Under the pieces are notes generated by a model. That model saw only the letters and a list, made by a program, of their open reading frames with translations, was not told where the DNA came from and did not search any database. Both the position numbers and the translations under genes were made by a program. DNA of 64,000 nucleotides from Ipomoea triloba. Taxonomy: Eukaryota > Streptophyta > Magnoliopsida > Solanales > Convolvulaceae. Below, piece by piece: positions 23,617-33,267 of the stretch (within the stretch, counting starts at the first letter, position 1; every line of letters begins with the position of its first letter). The stretch is taken from positions 20,704,282 to 20,768,281 of the forward strand of contig NC_044922.1 in NCBI RefSeq assembly GCF_003576645.1, in the 5' to 3' direction.

Positions 23617-24509
23617 GAGTTAATTTCACTTTTGTCCCTATGACTATTGGAGTGTTGTTAATTTTAGTCCACAAGTTTTAAAGCTATCAATTTAGTACCA
23701 TAGTTATTCAATTTTTTTCAATTTCAGTCCATTCGACAAAATTGTCGGTGAAAAGTTACTAGATAATTGTAATGGATAAAATCTTGAGGGCAATTTAGTC
23801 ATTCACTCCTCTTTTCTTCTTCTCTATTTTTTGCATGAGTAGCCGCTATTTTTGTGGCTCTGGTTTTCTACAAAGTTCACATAGTGATTTCAATATAACA
23901 ACCAAAGAGGGAATACACTACGACATTCCTAAGGGTCACATCGTGGCAACATCGCCTACTTTTGCCAACCGCCTCCCTCACATCTACCGAGAACCAAGTA
24001 CTTCTGACCCTGATAAGTTCTCCTCCAAGAGAGATGAAGACAAGGCGGTTTGACCATTCTCATACATATCATTTGGTGGAGGCAGGCATAGGTGTTTAGG
24101 TGAACCATTTGCATATTTACAGATAAAAGCAATATGGAGACACTTGCTTAGGAATTTTAAATTTGAACTGCTCTCACCCTTTTCGGAAATCGACTGGAAT
24201 GCCATGGTGGTTGGTGTGAAAGGGAAAGTCATGGTAAGGTACAAGCGCCGCAAGCTTTCTATCGACTGAGTGTTGAACAAGACTACAAGATCGAAATGGA
24301 GAAAAAGAAAAGAGGATGAGCAAATAACTAAATTGCCCTCAAGATTTTATCCATTAAAATTTTCCAGTCACTTTACGCCGATAATTTTATCGGATGAACT
24401 AAAATTGAGAAAAATTGAATAGTTACCATACTAAATTGACAGTTTTAAAACTTTTGGACTGAAATTAACAGCATCCCAATAGTCATATGAAAAAAAGTGA
24501 AATTAACTC
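23617..24509 (+). mobile_element. MULE with long terminal inverted repeats (Pack-MULE)
   Basis: About 200-bp inverted repeats (23617-23818 and about 24305-24509, roughly 85% alike) begin GAGTTAATTTCAC and end GTGAAATTAACTC. The flanking direct repeat is 10 bp, TTTATGGTAA (23607-23616 and 24510-24519), as expected for Mutator-like elements. The 893-bp element carries no transposase but does carry a CYP51 gene fragment, which makes it a Pack-MULE. Confidence 0.93.
23880..24269 (+). pseudogene. CYP51 (sterol 14-demethylase) C-terminal fragment captured by a MULE
   Basis: One continuous frame from about 23835 to the stop at 24267-24269 has a single internal TGA (24051-24053). It starts to look like CYP51 at HSDFNITTKEG (23880), then IPKGHIVATSPTFANRLPHI, the heme-binding loop FGGGRHRCLGEP with its Cys, YLQIKAIW, and WNAMVVGVKGKVMVRYKRR at the end. 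This is the last 130 residues or so of obtusifoliol 14-alpha-demethylase, a sterol-synthesis P450. The I-helix and ExxR regions are missing. The upstream start codon at 23835 falls just inside the MULE inverted repeat and is not the native start. It is not expected to be an active enzyme. Confidence 0.93.
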
Positions 24510-24921
24510 TTTATGGTAATGTAGAAGAGTTGAGCCCATAGAATAAGGAGATTAGGGGAGAAGGGAGGGAGATACCCTAATAGTGAGCACATTTTTAAAA
24601 TGAGTAGTCAACTCATTCACAATGCACCAATTTACTCCTCCTTATTCTTAATATATAACTCTTACTCATTCCGTTTTTCTTTCCACCCAGAACCATAACT
24701 ACATTTCCCACATCAAACTTGATGAAGTTAACAAATTTTTGACTCTCCAAGTTTAAGTTAACAATGTTATTGGCATTGATAAGCGATAAGTGTCTAATTG
24801 TCTATATTTTGTGGCATTGAAGTGAATATCAAATAGAAATTATAACATGCAGTCTTTGGACTAGTGATAACTGTTAAGATTTATTTGCTTTCATTAGCTT
24901 GTAGCCATCTCTGATGAAACG

Positions 24922-24925
<4 letters not shown>

Positions 24926-24986
<61 letters not shown>
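24926..24986. repeat. (AT)n microsatellite
   Basis: About 30 uninterrupted AT units form the left border of the block at 24987-25754. Confidence 0.98.
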
Positions 24987-24988
<2 letters not shown>

Positions 24989-25751
24989 CTCATATGTGGC
25001 CTGAAGCTCCATGTGGTCGTGTGACTGCATTTTTATCGCCGGATTGAGGTAATCTAATGGTGGAAATATAATCTTACTGTTTAGAAAATTGCAATTTGTG
25101 TATGTTAAGTGGAGGGTGTTATGGTAATGTTAGTATCTATATTACGTGAATTGAAATTGTGCATTTTAGTACATGGTGTGGTGCGTTTTAATACATGTTG
25201 TGGTGCGTTTTATTACGTATGTTGGTACATTTAACTGTGTTGTGGAATGATTTGTTTTAATTCGTCCTTTGGTGCATTTTAATACGTAGAATGGTGTGTA
25301 TTTTAGCACATGTTTTCTAGTAAGTGTAATAGTGCATGTTTATAATCTCATATGAGGATTTTCAATAAGTGGAATTGTGCATTTTTACACACGTTGTGGT
25401 GCATTTTAATACATAGAATGATGCATATTTTAGCACATGTTTTCTAATGTGTAATAGTGCATGTTTACAATTTGACATGAGGCACGTTGTGAGGCATTTT
25501 AATACGTAGAATGATGCATTTTATTACGCATGTTGATGCATTTTATTACGCATGTTGATGCATTTTAAGTGGATAGGTGAATTTGGTTATAGTGTAAAAT
25601 GGTGTGTTTTAATCTATCCAATGGTGCATTTTAGTACGTAGAATGGTGTGTATTTTAACACATATATATTGAGTGTTGATTTGCTGACTTGCTGTAATCT
25701 AATGGCTGCAAAATAGTCGCACCTAAGAAGCAAGTTGTACCTGAACTACTC

Positions 25752-25754
<3 letters not shown>
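24987..25754. mobile_element. (AT)n-flanked element with degenerate internal repeats
   Basis: The block lies between two (AT)n tracts, as do Micron-type MITEs that insert in (TA)n. GTAATCTAATGG occurs near both ends in the same orientation. The centre is made of variants of TGGTGCATTTTAATACGTAGA. There is no coding frame. Classification is tentative. Confidence 0.5.
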
Positions 25755-25804
<50 letters not shown>

Positions 25805-25817
25805 TATATATATACAC

Positions 25818-25871
<54 letters not shown>
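25755..25871. repeat. (TA)n microsatellite, interrupted
   Basis: Two long TA tracts are separated by a short GAATATATATATACACATATACA-like interruption. It is the right border of the block at 24987-25754. Confidence 0.95.
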
Positions 25872-25874
<3 letters not shown>

Positions 25875-26150
25875 TGTATGTACGCATGTATATATGGATA
25901 TAAGCATTAGTATATATTGAAGATCATCAAGAACTTGCAAGGTAAGAATAGTAGCAAGAAAGCAAGGGAATGCTCTCATTCTTCTATCACCTTACAAACC
26001 AAAGTTACACACGCACACATATATACTATACAGGAGGTTACCAATGGCATATATAATTAGACATAAATATGTCCGTTACAATTGTTACAAATTATGTCCA
26101 CATTTATTTTTATTCATAACACTCGCTCTTGGACATTATTTGATCACGGC

Positions 26151-26400
26151 ATTGCCTCGTTAAAAATTTGCTAGGAAAATCCTGTGGGAAAAATCTATAC
26201 AAGAAAAGGGTATATGGATAGTATATTTAAATATATTCGTGCCTCGTTAAAAACCTCACTAGGAAAACCGCATGGGAAAACACCTAGTTGAGGAAAAGAG
26301 TACATGGTATTTGTAAAATCATATATTGCACTAGTTGCCTCATTAAAGACCTACTAAAGGAAAAAGGGTGCAACCGTGAACCTTCAGGGTTCAATCTTCA
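26151..26400. repeat. Three diverged copies of a GCCTCGTTAAAAA motif
   Basis: Copies near 26153, 26241 and 26336 each read about TTGCCTCGTTAAAAA, then GCTAGGAAAA, GTGGGAAAA and AAAGAGTACATGG. Spacing is 88-95 bp. I associate this motif with high-copy plant retroelement DNA but cannot name the family. Surrounding DNA (25880-26920 and 27715-28600) shows no gene. Confidence 0.55.
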
Positions 26401-26944
26401 GGATTTTCTTGAGTAGTGTGTTCATAAATCAATTTGTATCTTCGTTCTTTAGAATATTGTTGCTCCATCCCCCTGAAAACAATAATCTTCAAGTATTTCA
26501 CCACTCTTCTGAAGTTTATGTGAGTAAAGGGATTTCAGTACAATTGTTTGAATTGTACCAAGTATAACAATATCTGCTAATAGACTTGCTGCTGTTACAA
26601 TCCTTATCTCATTTCTTATTGGTGTCTATAACTATAAACAAAATATTATAAGTAGAGTGATAATAAGGTAATAATGGGGGTGCAATAAATATGTATAAAG
26701 CACATGGAACTAACACATGTATTCATATGTTGCAAGAGAGTACACTTGTTAGTCTTTTAAGACCCAATCTTCAAGATTGATTCGAGTAAATATACTCCAT
26801 GTCTCCCCTGAAGATAACAATCTTCAAGTTCTACATGGATTAAAGTAAAATCATTGTTTCAAAAGAGTGTAGAGAGGGGATATGGTATAATCTTTTAGGA
26901 TTGTCACTAGAGTTTATCATTTTGTACAGTAATCTCGTACTCTT

Positions 26945-27696
26945 TTTTTGATCAAAAGGAGGGGAGGACCCCTGAGGAGAGACCAAGCTAAGAAATCTCC
27001 CTCACTCTACGACCTTGTGCGGTACGCACAAAGTCACTGCAGTACGCCTCATCACACTCCGACGGGCAGGAAGAGAACTCGATCCATTCCCTCGTCCAAC
27101 AGCTGCCTATCATGGCTAAAGCATCTGTACTCCGATTTTGTTCACGAAAGATAGCACAAATGGAGATACTCCAATCCTTGGCACACCATCGGGCAGCCTC
27201 ATTCACAAGGTCTCGAGCAATGCCCCGAAGGTCAGCTCCGTCTCGTATCCATCTGATAGCTTCCCGGGCATCTGACTGAATCTCCACATCTCGGATCCCT
27301 TTTCCCCAGGCCCAGCGCATGGCCGTGATAATAGCCAGAACCTCGGTTACGGTAAGGTCAGTTTGGGCAGCACTCGCGGCAAAGCCACCACTCCAAACAC
27401 CTTCATCATTTCTTAGAATTCCACCAATGCCTGCTTTCCTCATAGTTGCTTTGACACATCCATCCACGTTTAAGGTGAACCGATGTGTGGTGGAGGGTTT
27501 CCAACATAGCTTGAGGACTTTCTCTGTGGTTGGTGAGCTTCTCATACTGGTCTCGCGTAGAAAAGCTCGGGTAATCTCCTTTTCGGCTTCTCGAATCCAA
27601 GCGATCTTACTTTGAGTATCCGTAGTTTTAGCGTTGAAAACTCTTTCATTTCGCCACCTCCAAATCCACCAGGTGGTAATCACAAACCATCTCGGC
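26945..27696 (-). mobile_element. 5'-truncated LINE insertion with RNase H end
   Basis: The 18-bp duplication CAGTAATCTCGTACTCTT flanks it at 26927-26944 and 27697-27714. A T-run at the left end is the poly(A) tail of a minus-strand copy. The body carries only the 3' terminal RNase H domain of a plant LINE. This is the expected outcome of target-primed reverse transcription with early arrest. Confidence 0.93.
26988..27683 (-). pseudogene. LINE RNase H-like domain fragment
   Basis: A 231-codon open frame resembles the RVT_3 RNase H-like domain at the end of plant L1-type LINE ORF2. Acidic residues are visible in NVDG, TEVLAI and QSDAREA. The N-terminal WWIWRWRNERVFNA stretch is the usual linker after the RT zinc-binding domain. 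Endonuclease and RT are absent, so this is a 5'-truncated fragment although the remaining frame is open. The first ATG is not a native start. Confidence 0.88.
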
Positions 27697-28616
27697 CAGT
27701 AATCTCGTACTCTTATAGAGCTTATATAGGTTGAATATTTATATAACTTGTTTATACTTCCAGTCGCAAAATATCATCATTATCTTTTTCGAGTCTAAAT
27801 TGTCCTTTATCTACTTTAAGAGATTTTTGGACAATTGTTAGTGTGATAAGTCATTGGTACTTATCCATATGAAACACTTCAAAGACATTTTTCCAAAAAA
27901 TAAACTAATTGGTGTATAAAATTTCTTTCAAGGAAATACTCGATCTGCAGGTTGAGATAATACTTGGTTTTTCAAGTCCTTTATTTCTAAAATCCGTCTT
28001 TAGACATGAGCTAATATCATTAAGCTCTTTATGTATTTTAATGATATTTATAACACCAACATAGACTGAGATAATAAATAAATAACTCTATTAGTAGCCT
28101 TTTAATAGGTACCTAATGGTACATATTCATTTCTATATTTTCCTACTTCAGGAGGAAATTCAGTCAATTGCTTTTCTAGCTATTTAAAGTTAAGTAACCA
28201 TAGCATTCAATATATAGACTTTTATGAAATGTTAATATTATAATAGAGAAAAATACATATCTAGTCTAAGACATGGCATCGTAAGAATCAAATGAAATGC
28301 CAATACTAAGACCAAAAGTCATAAAATATACCAACGTGTTTTATATTTTAAAGCTATTAATAGATATAGGTAATGTCATTTCTTTTTATCTTTTAAGGAG
28401 AATCATCAAATATTGTTAGTCAAATCATCGCAAACAAGGCTTGATGTGATTGAGGAATTTTGATCCCAACAAGGAGTTCAATATGATGTTTTGAAGTAGT
28501 GAACTTCTGGTCCTAAATTATCCTTTTAGGTTTAAATAAGTGCTTATCTACTTCGAGATATTTAGACGGCAATTAATATACTGAAAGAGTGAAGGATACA
28601 ACGAAAAGCAACCAGG

Positions 28617-28975
28617 TCTACTGAGAGTAGAAAGCAACGTGCACCAGAAGGAGATATTGAGCTATACACGAGAGGAATTCAAGTCTTAGAAAAGAAATCT
28701 TTATTTCTTTGAACAACAGTTGTATCTCTACTGAGAGTAGAAAGGAGTGTAGCTGGGTGCGTAACACTCGGGTGAACTAAATGTAGCTTTGTGCGAAACA
28801 CTTGGTTGGAACGTAGCTTTGTGCGTAGCGTTCGGGAACGTAGCTTTGTGCGTAGCGTTCGGGGAGCGTAGCTGTGTGCGTAGCGCTCAGGAGCTTAGAT
28901 TTCTGCGGAGAGCTCGTGGTTGAGTGTAGCTTTATGCGTAACACTCGGGAAGTGCTTGTGTAGCACTTGGAGTTT
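28617..28975. repeat. Tandem repeats of about 28-35 bp (GTAGCTTTGTGCGTAGCG)
   Basis: About seven diverged copies alternate GTAGCTTTGTGCGTA with CGTTCGGGAA-type segments from about 28743 to 28970. TCTACTGAGAGTAGAAAG, itself with a short inverted repeat, occurs at 28617 and 28733. No coding sense is seen; origin unknown. Confidence 0.75.
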
Positions 28976-29786
28976 TATTTTTATTTATTTATTTTTTTTT
29001 TGCACAAACCAAAACTTTTATTGAAACTAAAAAGAGGCCGAAGCCTTACAGACGCCTTAGGCCCAAAAGTGACCTAAGGCTCACAATATTTCAACATGGG
29101 CCAAACAGGCTTACAAACCATAAGGGGCCAAAAGCCCTAACATCAAAAGGCCTAAAAGGCTAAATGAAAGAAAAGGCCCAAAGGGCTAACAAAATAAAAT
29201 AGGCCTAAGCCTTCTAACATTGGCCCAACAGCCCATTTACTCCCCCATTGCAACTCATTCAGCTAGCCCATCACTTCAATTCTCATAATCCATGCGCCAT
29301 TTATTCCTTTCATTTCAAATGAATATTTCAGATTATGACCTCAATTTTTTTCTTTAGCCCATCAACCCTCAATTCAGCGCATGATCTTGCTCCATTCGGC
29401 CTACAAAGTTCCTTACCAGCCCAAAATTCTGAACTGCTACAATTAAAACCCAATCAGCCCAATTTAGTAAAACAAAGCCTTCAACCCAATCCATTTATTT
29501 CCCCTCCAAAATCCAGCCTCCTTAATTCAACCTAATTCCCGATTATTTTACCATGCTATTTGCTATTTCCAAACCACGTACCATACGCCCCTTCAATTCC
29601 ATTCCAAACCATATGATCCCATCACATACTAAATTCACTTCAGCCCAGCAAACGCCAGTAGCCCATCCTCTTATTATTTATTCCAATAATTCCCAATCTT
29701 AACATTCCAAAAGTTATTTTCTTTATTCACAATTCACGCCAGTAGCATCATTCACGAACCAGTTCATCGAGAGCCCCATTCTCCCC

Positions 29787-30407
29787 TCAAATTTCCTCAT
29801 CACTTCCATCACTTCTATCATAGTAATCTCCCACCCATTTGCACAACTTGTACCCCGTACTAATTTGATTCTTCAAACCACGGCCTAAGCTTGATGTTGG
29901 ACCATATTTCTCCTTTACCGAACTTGACTCTATCTTCCTTCTAAGAATCTTCGCCGCCTCTCTTGCTCCTATTATATCATATTTATTTATACCTCCATGA
30001 GTCTCCAAGAATTTTTTTCAACTCCTCAAACATGTCATCCATCACACTCCACATCTCTTCATCCTCTTACCAAATTTTATTCAACTCTATTTCCCACTCC
30101 TCTACATCAAATTTCTTCTTTTGCATCTCTTTTACTACCTTAGATGAATTTGCCTTGCCTTCTACCCCCATAATCCTTCCACCTTCAGGGGTAAATGGTA
30201 TCTCATCTTTCCTAATTTTATTTGTTTCTGCCAAGCATGATTTAGGAGATTTTAGACCACAGTTTGCACTAGGGCTCACAAATTCAATTTCAATCCCCTC
30301 ATATTTCCCTTTTCACATTGAGATTTTTTCTAAAAAAATTTGATTAGCCTCTTCAACCAACGATTCTTTCCTTTTTTCAAACTCTACCGAGCCAAACTCA
30401 ATTTGAG
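29787..30407 (-). pseudogene. LINE ORF1, downstream part
   Basis: Below the MITE the ORF1 frame continues (segments such as FEKRKESLVEEANQIF and PSANCGLKSPKSC) but is broken by several stops. It is charged and low in recognisable domains, as the C-terminal part of LINE ORF1 usually is. No RT follows. Confidence 0.55.
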
Positions 30408-30998
30408 GCAAATTATGCTGGGGACCCAGGTCCACCTTTCCTGGGTCCAAAACTACGTCGTTTTTGTCTTCTTTTTTTTTCTTTAGTAAACATATTGCTG
30501 AATATAGAGTTGTCCAAAAATGTGTGAATGTAGAGGTTTCAAAGTGTGAATGTAGATTTATGATTGTGTGAATGTAGAGTTACCTAGAAATGTGTGAATG
30601 TGGAGGTTTCAAATTGTGAATATGGAGTATAGAAATCGTGAATATAGAGTTATGCATGTGTGAATCTGTAATAGAGTTAAGAAGTTCTAGCAACTTGTAG
30701 CCCTGTAATGTGTGAATGTGGAGTTCTCAAGTTGTGAATATGTAATATAGGACCTGTGAATATAGAGTTTTGAATGTGTGAATGCATAACAGTGGTAATA
30801 TAGTTACTAAACATATAATCCTGTAATGTGTGAATGTGGAGTTTACAATGTGTGAATGTGGAGTTTACAAATTGTGAATGTAGAGTATAGTGTATGTGAA
30901 TGTAGAGTATATGATATGTGAATGTAGAATATATGATATGTGAATGTAGACACAGGTCCACCTTGCAAGGTGGACCTGGGTCCACGGCATAACAACCC
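30408..30998. mobile_element. 591-bp MITE with TIRs and internal minisatellite
   Basis: Inverted ends carry GGACCCAGGTCCACCTT (30422-30438, and inverted at about 30968-30984). The flanking 9-bp duplication is CAATTTGAG (30399-30407 and 30999-31007), pointing to a Mutator-like or similar superfamily. The interior is a degenerate repeat of TGTGTGAATGTAGAG. Excision restores the LINE ORF1 frame. Confidence 0.85.
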
Positions 30999-31009
30999 CA
31001 ATTTGAGCT

Positions 31010-31983
31010 CTTCCAAAAAATGACATTACATCTTGCTTGGCATCTTCAATTATCTTTATTCCCTCCCTATCTTGGCCCATTTTATTTTTCATTTTCTCAG
31101 CCCATTCCTCATATTCCATGGGTCTTTCTACCCCCTCCTGTGAATCAACCAACTCATTTTCACTCATTATTCTCTCAACAATTTGCTCAATATGACCCAT
31201 TGCAGCCTCATATATTATTTCATCAGCCATATGGGCCAATGTGGCCTCATCTGGCCCAGACCCAACCAGCCCTTCATCCCAACCCGGCCCAACTAGAGGA
31301 GAAGCCTCCACCTCCTTCTTCAATTCGCGCTTCTCAGCCTCGCCACCTACGGAATTCTGAGCATCGCCATCCCTCACCTCCTCCGCCTCCCTCACATCTA
31401 CCCCCTCACCATTTTCCGATCTCACCCTCCAACAATTCCCAATCGAATGACCAAACCTTCTACAACAACTGCAGTACACCGGCACTTTTTCTCTCACAAT
31501 TGACTGCCAGAACCCTTCCGATTCCCCATCGCCATTCGCATATTCAATCCAAATCCTCTCAGGAATGGAACGCAACACATTAATCTCTAATCGGACTTTG
31601 GCCACACTAGGCCTAGACTTACGACTCGTTGCCGAATCAAGAGCTATCGCTCTTCCAATCGGCGCACATATATGAGAAATTGCATCAAAATCAAACAAAT
31701 GAACTGGTAAATTTGGCAATTGAAACCATACCAGCGTTAATGGTAAGTCTGAATCCGATCTCCATTCTAGTGTCCATCGCGAAATCCACAGTCGGCATCC
31801 TTCAATCAATATTTGGCTCCTCATCCAACTACGTCGACAATCTGCTTCCGAATCAAACCGCAGCAAAATGGACCTCCGATCCAGAGATCCAACCTGAACA
31901 TCCCCATCCAATCGAAGAACTTGACGGATTGCCGCCCTAATTCGTTCCAGAGCAGGTCTCTGCTTCGCAAACTTTCCTAGCAA
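31010..31983 (-). pseudogene. LINE ORF1 (DUF4283 plus CCHC knuckle), main part
   Basis: This open frame starts near 31983 and stays open to the MITE. Residues 1-165 or so match the DUF4283 nucleic-acid-binding domain found in plant LINE ORF1 (RPALERIRAAIRQVL, then WFQLPNLPVHLFD and RSIPERIWIEY). A zinc knuckle follows (C-S-C-C...H...C, near residues 170-185). An acidic tail follows. The frame is then diverted by the MITE inserted at 31007; the original frame resumes below 30408. The 5' end of ORF1 appears truncated, since the domain begins abruptly. Confidence 0.87.
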
Positions 31984-31990
31984 TTTCCTC

Positions 31991-32929
31991 TTCCTACTTT
32001 GTAAAAATGGAAAAGTGAGTGTGGTACCCTCAATTGGCTCAAAATGTAAGGACTCCTAACAACCCTAAGGTCACTCACTATTTTGCATGGTAAAATCTCT
32101 CAATCATATTAATTCACAAGCAAAGGGGTTTGAATCAATCCACAATTTCCACGGGCCTTCCAAGCTGAGCCCACTAATGGGAACGATGCACACAGCCTTT
32201 CCAACTTTGCCTCATTTGGCCCCAAAGACCCATTTAAACATGCGTGATAGTGTGACACAAGCCTCTCCACGCGTTTTGGCTTAGCGTGAGAATCTCTCCA
32301 TTTTCTAATCACCTCTAGGATACCCCATTGAGTCAACCGTCTTCACGTAGAGCTCTACGCTTTTTTGAAGTCTGTGCAATGGTTGCCCAAATCCTACGAG
32401 ATGGCTCACCTCATGTTTTTCCCTCTCAATTAAGAATAGCTTAAAGTCTTTTTTAGCTTTTTCTATTGACTCTTTTTGCATCCCCTCATGCCTTTTTCAT
32501 TGGGAGTAGGGAATCACACATCTCACCAAAAGAAAATCTCACCTTTTGCCTTGTGCCACACTGAAAAAAATTCAATTCCAGGTCATACCACCTTACTTAC
32601 CACAAACCTTACCGTGTACACTCCCATTTCGAGAGATCTTTAACCGAGGTCTATGGAAATTGCGTATTAAACCACAAACAAGCATTCAAAATTGAATTAA
32701 AAACCTACTTGGGTCCTATACAAATCTCACTCCGTGTAAAGGTGGTTTCCAAACATTTTCAACCAATTGAGCCTACAATACCCCCCTTTCCACACTTACA
32801 AAGTAAAAGGAACAACAACATATCAAAAATTTCAAATGCATATCCTATTTACTTCATCTGTATAATTGCAAATCACAAAGGAAAAATGAACGGTATTTAC
32901 AAGCATGTACAACTGCTTAAACTAATCTC
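31991..32929. other. No gene; probable 3' LTR region of the minus-strand element
   Basis: AT-rich DNA without coding sense lies beyond the polypurine tract at 32931-32960 and may be 3' LTR, but I could not align it to the 5' LTR side. It contains a 14-bp perfect palindrome, CGTAGAGCTCTACG, near 32345. Confidence 0.4.
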
Positions 32930-33239
32930 CCCACACTTAGACCTTGCTTGTCCTCAAGCAAGACAAAACATTTGGCAAGTATCTAGTGTGGGGGTGGGGA
33001 CAAAATAAGGTAGAGCATGCAACAATGAAACAATCATATGAACGAGTTAAGGTTAAATCATGCAAGAATATGAGTTAGAGGGTGGATGGACTCCCTTAGA
33101 GTGATAGTCGAAAGAAGTGAATTGTTTTTCCACCAAAGTTCCACCTTCTAGAAGATCGCGAATCATCAAGAGTTTACCTATCAAATGGGAAAAAATAACA
33201 CCAACAATGGAACAAGAAACAACGAAAAATAAGATAACA

Positions 33240-33255
33240 TTGGGTTGCCTCCCAA
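33240..33255 (-). other. Conserved hairpin TTGGGAGGCAACCCAA
   Basis: Perfect 5-bp stems flank GAGGCA-type loop bases just after the ORF stop. The same context (GTTAAACGTAGCGCTCATGGGAGACATCCTAAG-like, degenerate) occurs at 61928-61959 in the related element. I recall similar motifs downstream of pol in other plant gypsy elements. Confidence 0.7.
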
Positions 33256-33267
33256 AAAGCGCCACGT

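Larger units (their letters stand above)
29005..31990 (-). mobile_element. LINE remnant containing ORF1
   Basis: A T-run at 28981-29003 is followed by CAAAACTTTTATTG, which together look like a minus-strand LINE 3' end. ORF1 begins near 31983. No endonuclease or RT is visible between ORF1 and the tail, so ORF2 has been deleted. I found no target duplication, so the limits are approximate. It is interrupted by the MITE at 30408-30998. Confidence 0.75.

Noticed and set aside
25746..25979. Frame rich in Tyr-Ile repeats
   Set aside because: It is the translated (TA)n microsatellite.
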